Shown: in pieces, positions 1 to 5,286 of the stretch
Layout: every line of letters starts with the position of its first letter
How positions within the stretch are numbered: the first letter of the stretch is position 1
Assembly (NCBI GenBank): GCA_028877045.1
Contig: JAGWPQ010000725.1
Coordinates: 1-5,570 of the forward strand
Direction: 5' to 3'
DNA from: Bacteroidota bacterium
GTDB taxonomy: Bacteria > Bacteroidota > Bacteroidia > Chitinophagales > Chitinophagaceae
DNA length: 5,570 bases
Position numbers and translations under genes: made by a program
Notes under the pieces: generated by a model
Told to the model about the DNA's origin: nothing
The model's input: the letters and a program-made list of their open reading frames with translations, nothing else
Databases searched by the model: none

Positions 1-375
1 CAATCCTGATGTACCTACAGAAGCATTATTGGAGCGAATGATGAAAGTTTTATATCCGCCCTTATCAAAAAATTGTTCAAAGAATGCAGGATTGGCTGCT
101 AATGTTTTTGCTTCATCTTCAACCATCGGAGATATTTGAGGTGTTGATGAAGGGAAACCGTAAAACATCAATAGCCTGAAAGCTTTTTTCTCTGCTTCAA
201 TCATGGCAAGGGTTTCGTTGTTTCCCACAGCCGAACATTTAACCGTTACGGTTCCGTCGGCAATATTGTTGGCAGTTGCAACGGCAACATCAACAACAGG
301 GTGATCGGATTTATTGGGTTTGCATGTAGCGCCTGTAAACAGGATGAAACAGAATATGGCGATTAGTGTTTTCAT
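1..375 (-). CDS. Exported protein, LPP20/FlgT-N-like (partial, C-terminus outside window)
   Basis: The reading frame starts at an ATG at 375 and stays open to the window edge, giving 125 residues. Residues 1-17 (MKTLIAIFCFILFTGAT) form a signal peptide. Cys18 follows G-A-T, which is a poor lipobox at -1, so lipidation is possible but unsure; signal peptidase I cleavage after TGA is the alternative. The mature part begins with a short polar linker, then a predicted strand (DGTVTVKCSAVG, about 37-48) and an alpha helix (ETLAMIEAEKKAFRLLMFYG, about 51-70). This strand-then-Ala-rich-helix pattern is what I associate with LPP20 lipoproteins and the N-terminal domain of FlgT; that is a fold-level guess. 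The start codon lies one base after the stop of the CsgG-like gene (TAA-A-ATG), so the two are almost certainly co-transcribed and translationally coupled. The cellular role is unknown; an envelope function with the CsgG-like partner is inferred. Confidence 0.75.
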   Translation of the reverse strand, partial: MKTLIAIFCFILFTGATCKPNKSDHPVVDVAVATANNIADGTVTVKCSAVGNNETLAMIEAEKKAFRLLMFYGFPSSTPQISPMVEDEAKTLAANPAFFEQFFDKGGYKTFIIRSNNASVGTSGL

Positions 376-376
376 T

Positions 377-1282
377 TTAGTATTTATTTATTTTGAGTAA
401 TAAAGTTTTGCCTTCTTCTAATTTCTTTTTTATTTCTTCGGCACCGCTTGTCACTTTACAAATAGAGAATTCGCCCTGCACCTGATCGATCTTTATTTTA
501 CCGATCGGTATTTCTCTTTTGTATTCTTTGCCGTCAACATTCAATGTTTCATTAATGAAAACAATGAGCTCGGAACTTTGGCTGAAAATGATAGACTTGT
601 CTTTATTCAAGTTCATATCGGAGCCACCTTTAATAAATACTTTTTCGGGCAATCCTTTTTTATTATAAGATTCAACTTTTATAATTTTCATCGGCACTGG
701 AAAAACTTCGTTCACCCATGCATTATAATTTTTTTCCAATGGACCGATGGTGTTGTTGATAGCGATTTGCTGATCGGTTGTTTGGGTTTTGATGGTTTGC
801 GAAAAAGTTCTGCTGGCTTTTACCATACCCGTTGATACATCAATGATCTGTAAACTGATCGTTACCGAAGCCGTAGTAACATTGACTGTTGTGGTTTTGT
901 TGGTAAAATAATCCATCCGGTTTTCGGTGCCGCTTTGCGTTGTTAGCTGACTCAGATTGCCCGATACCAAATATTGTGCACCAATACTTTTGCTTTGCTC
1001 GGCCAGGAAACTGCTGTTCATAAAATCTTCCTGCTTCTGCAGTTTTCTTTCTTTGATAATTTCATCGAGCTTAGTTCGGTCAACTACCGTAAACCTGTTT
1101 TTTTCTGCAAATGTTTTTGAAACACTTGCCTGAAAAATACTGATATAAGTTTGACTGATATTGGAAGATGTTAGCGGCAATATTCCAATAGTGAAATGAT
1201 CTTCACTGGATGGAACATCTGTTTGTGCATTGGAGGCAAGAAAAATTAAAAGCAATGAAAAAAAGAGAAATTGTTTCTTCAT
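377..1282 (-). CDS. Secreted CsgG/FlgO-like envelope protein
   Basis: This 301-residue protein is periplasmic or outer-membrane associated. I chose the ATG at 1282 over the in-frame ATG at 1309 because it gives a clean signal peptide (MKKQFLFFSLLLIFLASNA|QT, cleavage after Ala19); the longer form would add a polar 9-residue tail. Residues 29-160 fit the CsgG/HfaB/FlgO N-terminal domain: strand FTIGILPL (30-37), helix, RFTVVDRTKLDEIIKERKLQ (63-82), then GAQYLVSGNLSQ (101-112) and the beta segment TISLQIIDVSTGMVKASR (141-158). Residues about 198-300 form a second beta-rich domain ending GKIKIDQVQG...GKTLLLKI, which resembles the FlgT C-terminal domain. Known family members work as outer-membrane secretion pores (CsgG), flagellar outer-membrane factors (FlgO) or penicillin-binding-protein activators (LpoB). 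Unlike those lipoproteins, this one has no Cys at the signal cleavage site; its only mature Cys is 275. Family placement is fairly sure, function is not. Confidence 0.82.
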   Translation of the reverse strand: MKKQFLFFSLLLIFLASNAQTDVPSSEDHFTIGILPLTSSNISQTYISIFQASVSKTFAEKNRFTVVDRTKLDEIIKERKLQKQEDFMNSSFLAEQSKSIGAQYLVSGNLSQLTTQSGTENRMDYFTNKTTTVNVTTASVTISLQIIDVSTGMVKASRTFSQTIKTQTTDQQIAINNTIGPLEKNYNAWVNEVFPVPMKIIKVESYNKKGLPEKVFIKGGSDMNLNKDKSIIFSQSSELIVFINETLNVDGKEYKREIPIGKIKIDQVQGEFSICKVTSGAEEIKKKLEEGKTLLLKINKY

Positions 1283-1440
1283 AACATTCGTTTTTAAATT
1301 GTTAATCATTAAAAACTTTTACGGTGGCTTGAATAAAACACTTTTGAATCACTTGTTTTACAGAGGACAGACAAGCAAAATGTTTACAGTTAGTTTTGAA
1401 ATAAGATAATATCCCAAGTTAAATTTTAGCAGGTAAAACA

Positions 1441-1460
1441 AATATGACTTTTATCATGTT
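1441..1460. promoter_or_regulatory. Candidate CRP/FNR-family operator
   Basis: An imperfect palindrome reads AATATGA, six bases (CTTTTA), TCATGTT. Six of seven positions match between the arms. The TGA-N6-TCA core has the spacing bound by CRP/FNR-family dimers. It lies about 168 bp upstream of the CsgG-like start codon and about 50 bp upstream of where transcription would begin if TATTAT at 1411-1406 is the -10 element. It would therefore most likely serve the CsgG-like gene. The call rests on pattern only; AT-rich sequence makes chance matches common. Confidence 0.35.
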
Positions 1461-1515
1461 TGTACCAGATCGCTTCTTGGATTAAAATAAAATATTAATG
1501 GTTTAAGTTGCAATG

Positions 1516-1559
1516 AACACAATAGATATCCAGCCCGTTGCCAATGCTTCGGTTGTGTT
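1516..1559. repeat. Wide inverted repeat (AACACAA...TTGTGTT) with GC-richer core
   Basis: AACACAA at 1516-1522 pairs perfectly with TTGTGTT at 1553-1559 across 30 bases. Inside, CCG (1535-1537) can pair with CGG (1550-1552), which stacks directly on the outer stem. GTTGCAATG at 1507-1515 just outside the left arm is nearly repeated as GTTGCCAATG at 1537-1546 inside. The core is clearly richer in G+C than the AT-rich flanks. It could be a structured RNA element, a fragment of a dispersed intergenic repeat, or a protein-binding site. Confidence 0.4.
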
Positions 1560-1581
1560 ATTTAAAAATAAAATATTGCAG

Positions 1582-1603
1582 TGCTGTTTCTGTTTTTACA
1601 GCA
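1582..1603 (-). terminator. Weak hairpin after the lipoprotein gene, possible terminator
   Basis: TGCTGT and ACAGCA form a 6-bp stem around a 10-nt loop, beginning two bases after the lipoprotein stop codon in the minus direction. A U-rich run (ATATTTTATTTTT) follows about six bases later rather than directly. It is in the right place for an intrinsic terminator, but the stem is short and the U-tract is displaced. Confidence 0.3.
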
Positions 1604-1605
1604 GA

Positions 1606-2154
1606 CTAATTGATATGCAGTTTGTATTTTCCTTTTACAACACCCGGTCCTTTTCTGTCCCAAATTTTAAATGAAACGTCAAAGTCGTTATTGCCATCCG
1701 AATTTTTTTTGGTGATGACTGCCGATACATTCAATATCTTGGCTATGTCGGCAGGCAAACCGTCTGTTTCATAATTTTTAAAAAGATCGTCTGCATCTAA
1801 AACAATATTGCCTTTGGAATCTGTTACTCTTTCTGAAACGCCTATAAATGATTTGTTATCTATTTTCACCCAGCCGGTATCGGTTTCCAGTGTCATTATT
1901 ACTTTTTCGTTTACATTGGCGTTATTGTTGGGTTTTATGTTTCTGTCTTCGGTCATTAAGTATGCCTGAGAAATTTTTACGTTTTGTGCTTCCAATTCGA
2001 TATTGTTTTTAATGGTTGCACCGGTAAGTCCACCGGCATTTTGCGTAGTAACTTCCTGACCTTTGATAACAGTGTTCTTGTTGTTTGTGGATGTGTTATT
2101 GCAGCTGCATAAAACAAATGGTATTATAGCAGCAGATAAGAAATACTTCTTCAT
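1606..2154 (-). CDS. Small lipoprotein of unknown function
   Basis: The protein has 182 residues and starts at an ATG at 2154. It has a lipoprotein signal peptide: KK at 2-3, a hydrophobic stretch 5-15, and a lipobox L-C-S-C with the lipidated residue most likely Cys18 (Cys16 lacks a proper preceding motif). Residues 19-50 are Asn/Thr-rich and probably unstructured. From about 52 onward alternating hydrophobic segments (ELEAQNVKISQAYLM, KVIMTLETDTGWVKI, SAVITKK, DFDVSFKIWD, GVVKGKYKLHI) suggest a beta-sandwich body. No catalytic motif is visible. No charged surface-export signal directly follows Cys18 (CNNTSTNN). It stands alone, with 167 bp before it and a long spacer after it, so it is probably its own transcription unit. 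I do not recognise the family. Confidence 0.8.
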   Translation of the reverse strand: MKKYFLSAAIIPFVLCSCNNTSTNNKNTVIKGQEVTTQNAGGLTGATIKNNIELEAQNVKISQAYLMTEDRNIKPNNNANVNEKVIMTLETDTGWVKIDNKSFIGVSERVTDSKGNIVLDADDLFKNYETDGLPADIAKILNVSAVITKKNSDGNNDFDVSFKIWDRKGPGVVKGKYKLHIN

Positions 2155-2260
2155 GTCTATAATATTTGTGTTAAAAATTGGTTTAAGGGCGAAATGGTTT
2201 TGATACCATTACTTAAATGTACGAACGATTTAATATTACTTGCTGAATTTATTTGAGAAT

Positions 2261-2310
2261 GTTGAAGAGTGCGACGCCACTGCAGTTGAACAGAAATACA
2301 GCAGCCGGCT
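2261..2310. repeat. GC-richer patch with nested palindromes and short direct repeats
   Basis: Within the AT-rich spacer between the RluE-like and lipoprotein genes, this patch contains GTTGAA twice (2261-2266, 2285-2290), AGTG/CACT arms around GCGACG minus-to-plus symmetric sequence (2268-2281), the perfect palindrome ACTGCAGT (2279-2286) and the perfect palindrome AGCCGGCT (2303-2310). No strong single hairpin with a U-tract forms, so it is not a standard terminator. It may be part of a dispersed intergenic repeat. Confidence 0.3.
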
Positions 2311-2321
2311 ACATAAAAATT

Positions 2322-2930
2322 TTATTTCCAATGATCGATGTGCAGTTTATTAAAAAAGTCTTCTTCTTCCATTTCTTTAACGCAGCCGGGTTGCAGGTTG
2401 TCTAAACTTAAATCTTCGATGGATAAACGAATCAACCGGTTGCAGCGATGCTTAACAGCTGCCACCATTTTGCGTATTTGGTGAAATTTACCTTCGGTTA
2501 CAGTGATGGTTAACCATGTGTGCGGATGATGTTTTTTTATTTCGGTTTCATTATCGGCAATGTTTGAAGGCTTTTCAACAATAGATGCTTCGCATGGAGA
2601 AGTAATATAATCTATACCACCTTTTATCCGGATGCTTACACCTTTTTTCAGTTGCACGATCGTTTCTTCAGTTACTTCATTTTTTACCTGAACGAGATAA
2701 GTTCGTTGATGCGGGATCTTACTTTCGAATAAAAGTTTGGTAACTTTTTTATTGGTAGTTAAGATCAATAATCCTTCGGAATGATTGTCTAACCGGCCGA
2801 TGGCATGCGTGCCATCGGGGAAATCAAAATCGATATCGCCTAACAATCCAACTTTATCGGGACTGATAAATTGCGATACCATATTGTATGGTTTATGAAG
2901 AATGAAATAACGATGTTTGGTTTTGCTCAT
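2322..2930 (-). CDS. rluE: RluE-like 23S rRNA pseudouridine synthase (RsuA/RluB/E/F family)
   Basis: This cytoplasmic enzyme isomerises a uridine in rRNA to pseudouridine. The start is placed at the ATG at 2930, giving 202 residues; an in-frame TTG at 2942 would add only MHPF. Family motifs occur in order: HKPYNMVSQF (12-21), the catalytic GRLDNHSEGLLILT (45-58) with the nucleophilic Asp48, RTYLVQV (76-82), the EGKFHQIRKM helix (146-155), and LIRLSIEDLSLDNLQPG (166-182). There is no N-terminal S4 RNA-binding domain, which separates RluE from RsuA, RluB and RluF; E. coli RluE is a similar length (about 217) and modifies U2457 of 23S rRNA. The exact target here is inferred. It is the last gene of the murK-murQ cluster, 19 bp after the unknown gene, with no apparent pathway link to sugar recycling. 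Confidence 0.9.
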   Translation of the reverse strand: MSKTKHRYFILHKPYNMVSQFISPDKVGLLGDIDFDFPDGTHAIGRLDNHSEGLLILTTNKKVTKLLFESKIPHQRTYLVQVKNEVTEETIVQLKKGVSIRIKGGIDYITSPCEASIVEKPSNIADNETEIKKHHPHTWLTITVTEGKFHQIRKMVAAVKHRCNRLIRLSIEDLSLDNLQPGCVKEMEEEDFFNKLHIDHWK

Positions 2931-2949
2931 GAATGGATGCAAACATAGA

Positions 2950-3513
2950 TTAACTTAAACGGTTCATTAAAATAGTATCGATCTTTTTAAAAAGATGATA
3001 TGGCTTATATGTACGCCATTCGGGTATATCCATTAATTCGATGTAATAATTGAGTTTCTTTTTTTTAAAGTCGTGTTGCGTTGCTTCGGGCATATTCAAT
3101 GCAACGATCCAACCGTTTTCTTCACTTACTTCTTCATACCATTCCTGATAATAATCTCTGTCGCTGCTGTGAAAGTTTAAAATATTTTCGGTGATGAGGA
3201 TGAATTTTGAAATGTTTTGTTTGGAGAAGAGATCAATCACTTCGCGTTTCAATTCCATGATATCATTTTCAATGGCATCGTTCCATTCGCCGATCATTTC
3301 AATGATAACGAAATTTAGTTCGTAATCAACATCCAATACTTTTACATACAGAGTCCGGCTGCCGAAATCATCCCACTGCGGGTGGATATAATAATTATAA
3401 ATTGTTTGAGAGAATTCAAACTCGCTGTAAACTCTTCCGTAGAAAGGAGAACGCTTATCTTCTTCAGAAACGTAGATGTGACGCCAATTATAAAAGGGTT
3501 CAATGTTGTGCAT
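2950..3513 (-). CDS. Unknown cytoplasmic protein overlapping murQ
   Basis: This 187-residue protein starts at the ATG at 3513 inside the end of murQ (14-bp overlap); a GTG two codons earlier (3519) is possible but less likely. There is no signal peptide or membrane segment. The N-terminus is aromatic-rich (IEPFYNWRHIYVS, SPFYGRVYSEFEFSQTIYNYYIHPQWDDFG, listed in parts over about 4-52). The middle has strand-helix alternation (TLYVKVLDV, NFVIIEMIGEW, then helix ENDIMELKREVIDLFSKQ and strand ISKFILIT), an arrangement compatible with a STAS-like or other alpha/beta fold. The C-terminus is basic and tyrosine-rich. No catalytic signature is evident. Overlap with murQ implies translational coupling and suggests a supporting role in the same operon, such as regulation or an accessory to sugar recycling. 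I do not recognise a named family, although it reads as a real, well-structured protein. Confidence 0.85.
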   Translation of the reverse strand: MHNIEPFYNWRHIYVSEEDKRSPFYGRVYSEFEFSQTIYNYYIHPQWDDFGSRTLYVKVLDVDYELNFVIIEMIGEWNDAIENDIMELKREVIDLFSKQNISKFILITENILNFHSSDRDYYQEWYEEVSEENGWIVALNMPEATQHDFKKKKLNYYIELMDIPEWRTYKPYHLFKKIDTILMNRLS

Positions 3514-4336
3514 GACCACTCAGTTGCATTGCATTAACAGCTTTTTTTACGCTGCCATGTTTTAATAAAAGTTCTTTCGCTGTTTCGTAATCGTGCAAAT
3601 TTAATTTATCCATTACCATCTTAACACCGCGGTCAACCAGCTTAACATTGGTGAGTTGCATGTTCACCATTTTATTATCTTCAACCCTTCCCAATTGTAT
3701 CATCACAGTTGTTGAAATCATGTTCAGTACCAACTTTTGTGCTGTACCACTTTTCATTCTGGTACTGCCTGTAACAAATTCGGGTCCTACCACAACTTCA
3801 ACAGGATAATCGGCAGCATCACTGACAGGAGAATTTGGATTGCACGAAATACTTCCGGTAATGATATTGTGTTTGCGGCATTCTTCCAATGCGCCAATGA
3901 CATAAGGTGTTGTGCCGCTTGCAGCCAAACCGATCACTACATCTTTATCTGTGATACGATATTTTTGAAGGTCGGCCCATCCGTCTTCTTTACTGTCTTC
4001 TGCAAATTCAACAGCTTGTGTTATGGCTTTTTCGCCACCGGCAATGATACCGATGACCAAACCATAAGGCACACCATAAGTTGGCGGACATTCGCTTGCA
4101 TCAACGATTCCCAAACGTCCGCTTGTGCCGGCACCGATATAAAATAATCTTCCGCCGGCCAGCATTTTATCGCTTATAACTGATGTTAGTTTTTCTATTT
4201 GAGGAAGAGATCTTTCAACAGCTAAAGGAACTGTTTTGTCCTCATTATTAATATCGATTAAAATTTCTTCGACAGTCATTCCTTCCAAATGCCTGTATTT
4301 TGAAGATTGCTCTGTTACTTTGATAAACTTGTTCAT
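3500..4336 (-). CDS. murQ: N-acetylmuramic acid 6-phosphate etherase
   Basis: MurQ cleaves the lactyl ether of MurNAc-6-phosphate to give GlcNAc-6-phosphate and D-lactate, feeding peptidoglycan sugar back to amino-sugar metabolism in the cytoplasm. The 278-residue product is close to the 298 of E. coli. It has a SIS (sugar isomerase) domain: RLFYIGAGTSGRLGIVDASECPPTYG (split: 63-74 phosphosugar loop, 75-88 active-site strand), LAASGTTPYVIGAL (137-150), and the family signature TGSTRMKSGTAQKLVLNMIS (189-208). Glu82 in DASECPPT and Glu113 in AVEFAEDS align with the catalytic Glu83 and Glu114 of the E. coli enzyme. The C-terminal helical part (about 220-275) is present but ends slightly early (LSGHAQH). 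It starts 9 bp after the kinase stop and overlaps the next gene by 14 bp, so it sits in the middle of a tight operon. Confidence 0.97.
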   Translation of the reverse strand: MNKFIKVTEQSSKYRHLEGMTVEEILIDINNEDKTVPLAVERSLPQIEKLTSVISDKMLAGGRLFYIGAGTSGRLGIVDASECPPTYGVPYGLVIGIIAGGEKAITQAVEFAEDSKEDGWADLQKYRITDKDVVIGLAASGTTPYVIGALEECRKHNIITGSISCNPNSPVSDAADYPVEVVVGPEFVTGSTRMKSGTAQKLVLNMISTTVMIQLGRVEDNKMVNMQLTNVKLVDRGVKMVMDKLNLHDYETAKELLLKHGSVKKAVNAMQLSGHAQH

Positions 4337-4345
4337 GATATATTG

Positions 4346-5185
4346 TTAAGCGTGATACTTAACCAATCCATCCATTGGCTTTTTTAAAACATTGCCGAGC
4401 TCTAACTCGTAAGTGCCGCAAAGTTCCTGCAATATATCCTTAAAACCAAATGCAACACTTCCAATAAAATTAATTGGCATAATCCAACTTTCTCTGAATT
4501 TATACAGATGTGTAAAGAAAAAATCATTCAACCCATCTTCAATAATATTCTCTATCATATAATGCCCGCGGTTCTCGGCCAAAAAAACGGCAAAGGTAGC
4601 AAGGTATCTGTTGGCCAATGGTTCTTTATAGACCTTCTCTAAAATTTCAACAGTGTTGGTTGTAAATTTTGCATCAAATCTTGCCATCAGATCGGCATCA
4701 AAAGTATTATACAAATAGTGCTGGATAACTTTTTTTCCGAGATAAGCACCGCTGCCTTCATCTCCTAAAATGTATCCTAATCCCGGACTGTTTTTCACGA
4801 TCTTCTTTCCATTATAATAACAGGAATTTGATCCTGTTCCCAAAATACATGCAACTCCCTTTTGGTTGCCGCACAATGCTCTGGCCGCTGCCAGCAGGTC
4901 GGTATTTACTTCGATGGCGGCAGATGGAAATAAATTTTTTAATGATTGTTTGATGATCTTGGAATTATTGGGATTACTTAAACCTGTTCCATAAAAATAG
5001 ATTTCATTTACTTCTGTAAGTTTAAGCTTGGGTAATAATTCTTTTTGTAATAATGAAATGATTTGCTGGCCGTTTAAAAAATAAGGACTGATGCCTTGTG
5101 TTAAAATCGTTTTCTTTTTTCCGTTTTGCAATAAACACCATTCACATTTTGTGGCACCACTATCGGCAATTAGTTTAACTGACAT
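4346..5185 (-). CDS. murK: BadF/BcrA-type amino-sugar kinase (MurNAc/GlcNAc kinase, MurK-like)
   Basis: This 279-residue ATP-dependent kinase belongs to the ASKHA fold. The phosphate-1 loop is ADSGATKCEW (7-16) with Asp8; Asp96 in VNTDLLAAARA is the likely catalytic base; phosphate-2 is ILGTGSNS (114-121); GLGYILGDEGSGAYLG (135-150) is the family's sugar/ATP-binding signature; the adenosine motif is IGSVAFGF (241-248). The first loop has Ser-Gly-Ala where many members have Gly-Gly-Gly. BadF-type kinases next to murQ in Clostridium acetobutylicum (MurK) and Tannerella forsythia phosphorylate MurNAc at O-6, and the clostridial one also GlcNAc. With murQ 9 bp downstream, the inferred role is making MurNAc-6-P for MurQ. 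Human-type NagK specificity for GlcNAc cannot be excluded. It is the first gene of the operon, divergent from the S41 peptidase. Databases may label it only as BadF/BadG/BcrA/BcrD ATPase. Confidence 0.88.
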   Translation of the reverse strand: MSVKLIADSGATKCEWCLLQNGKKKTILTQGISPYFLNGQQIISLLQKELLPKLKLTEVNEIYFYGTGLSNPNNSKIIKQSLKNLFPSAAIEVNTDLLAAARALCGNQKGVACILGTGSNSCYYNGKKIVKNSPGLGYILGDEGSGAYLGKKVIQHYLYNTFDADLMARFDAKFTTNTVEILEKVYKEPLANRYLATFAVFLAENRGHYMIENIIEDGLNDFFFTHLYKFRESWIMPINFIGSVAFGFKDILQELCGTYELELGNVLKKPMDGLVKYHA

Positions 5186-5286
5186 AAAAAAAATTTATAA
5201 CCGTTCGGATATTTTCAAACAAGCGTATTGAATTTTAATACGGATATTCGCTTTCTAAACTATTAAGGTACAAAGAAGCAACAATT
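5186..5286. promoter_or_regulatory. Divergent promoter region between the kinase operon and the S41 peptidase
   Basis: The 101-bp spacer must drive both divergent units. It contains the inverted repeat CGTATT (5224-5229) / AATACG (5237-5242) with a 7-nt loop, and CGGATATT twice (5206-5213 and 5241-5248), 35 bp apart. On the minus strand TTTG (5219-5216), 18 bases, then TAAATTTT (5197-5190) matches the Bacteroidota TTTG/TAnnTTTG promoter at all but one base, but would place the transcript start at or next to the kinase ATG. No comparable pair is clear on the plus strand. Confidence 0.4.

Larger units (their letters stand above)
1283..1605. other. Long intergenic region upstream of the CsgG-like gene
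   Basis: No convincing coding frame is present in these 323 bp. On the minus strand they form the 3' flank of the lipoprotein gene and the 5' flank of the CsgG-like gene. From the lipoprotein side the region holds a small hairpin (1582-1603), an AT-only 13-mer (AAAATAAAATATT) occurring at 1565-1577 and again at 1484-1496, a wide inverted repeat (1516-1559), a CRP/FNR-like palindrome (1441-1460), and a weak inverted repeat in the probable leader (TAAAACA 1334-1340 and TGTTTTA 1354-1360, 13-nt loop). A TATTAT hexamer on the minus strand (1411-1406) could be a -10 element, but no good Bacteroidota TTTG/TAnnTTTG pair was found. Confidence 0.6.

Noticed and set aside
578..835. Plus-strand open frame of 85 codons
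   Set aside because: It lies antisense to the CsgG-like gene, whose protein shows clear domains; the plus-strand product has no recognisable pattern and no promoter or spacer of its own.
1283..1309. Nine-residue N-terminal extension of the CsgG-like protein (ATG at 1309)
   Set aside because: The extension is polar and would bury the signal peptide; the ATG at 1282 gives a normal signal sequence.
2214..2221. TACATTTA on the minus strand as a -7 promoter element for the lipoprotein
   Set aside because: It matches TAnnTTTG except at the last base, but no TTTG is found at the expected distance upstream, so support is too weak to list as a promoter.
3737..4147. Plus-strand open frame of 136 codons
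   Set aside because: It is antisense to the most conserved part of murQ and is Cys/Phe/Thr-rich in the way shadow frames are.
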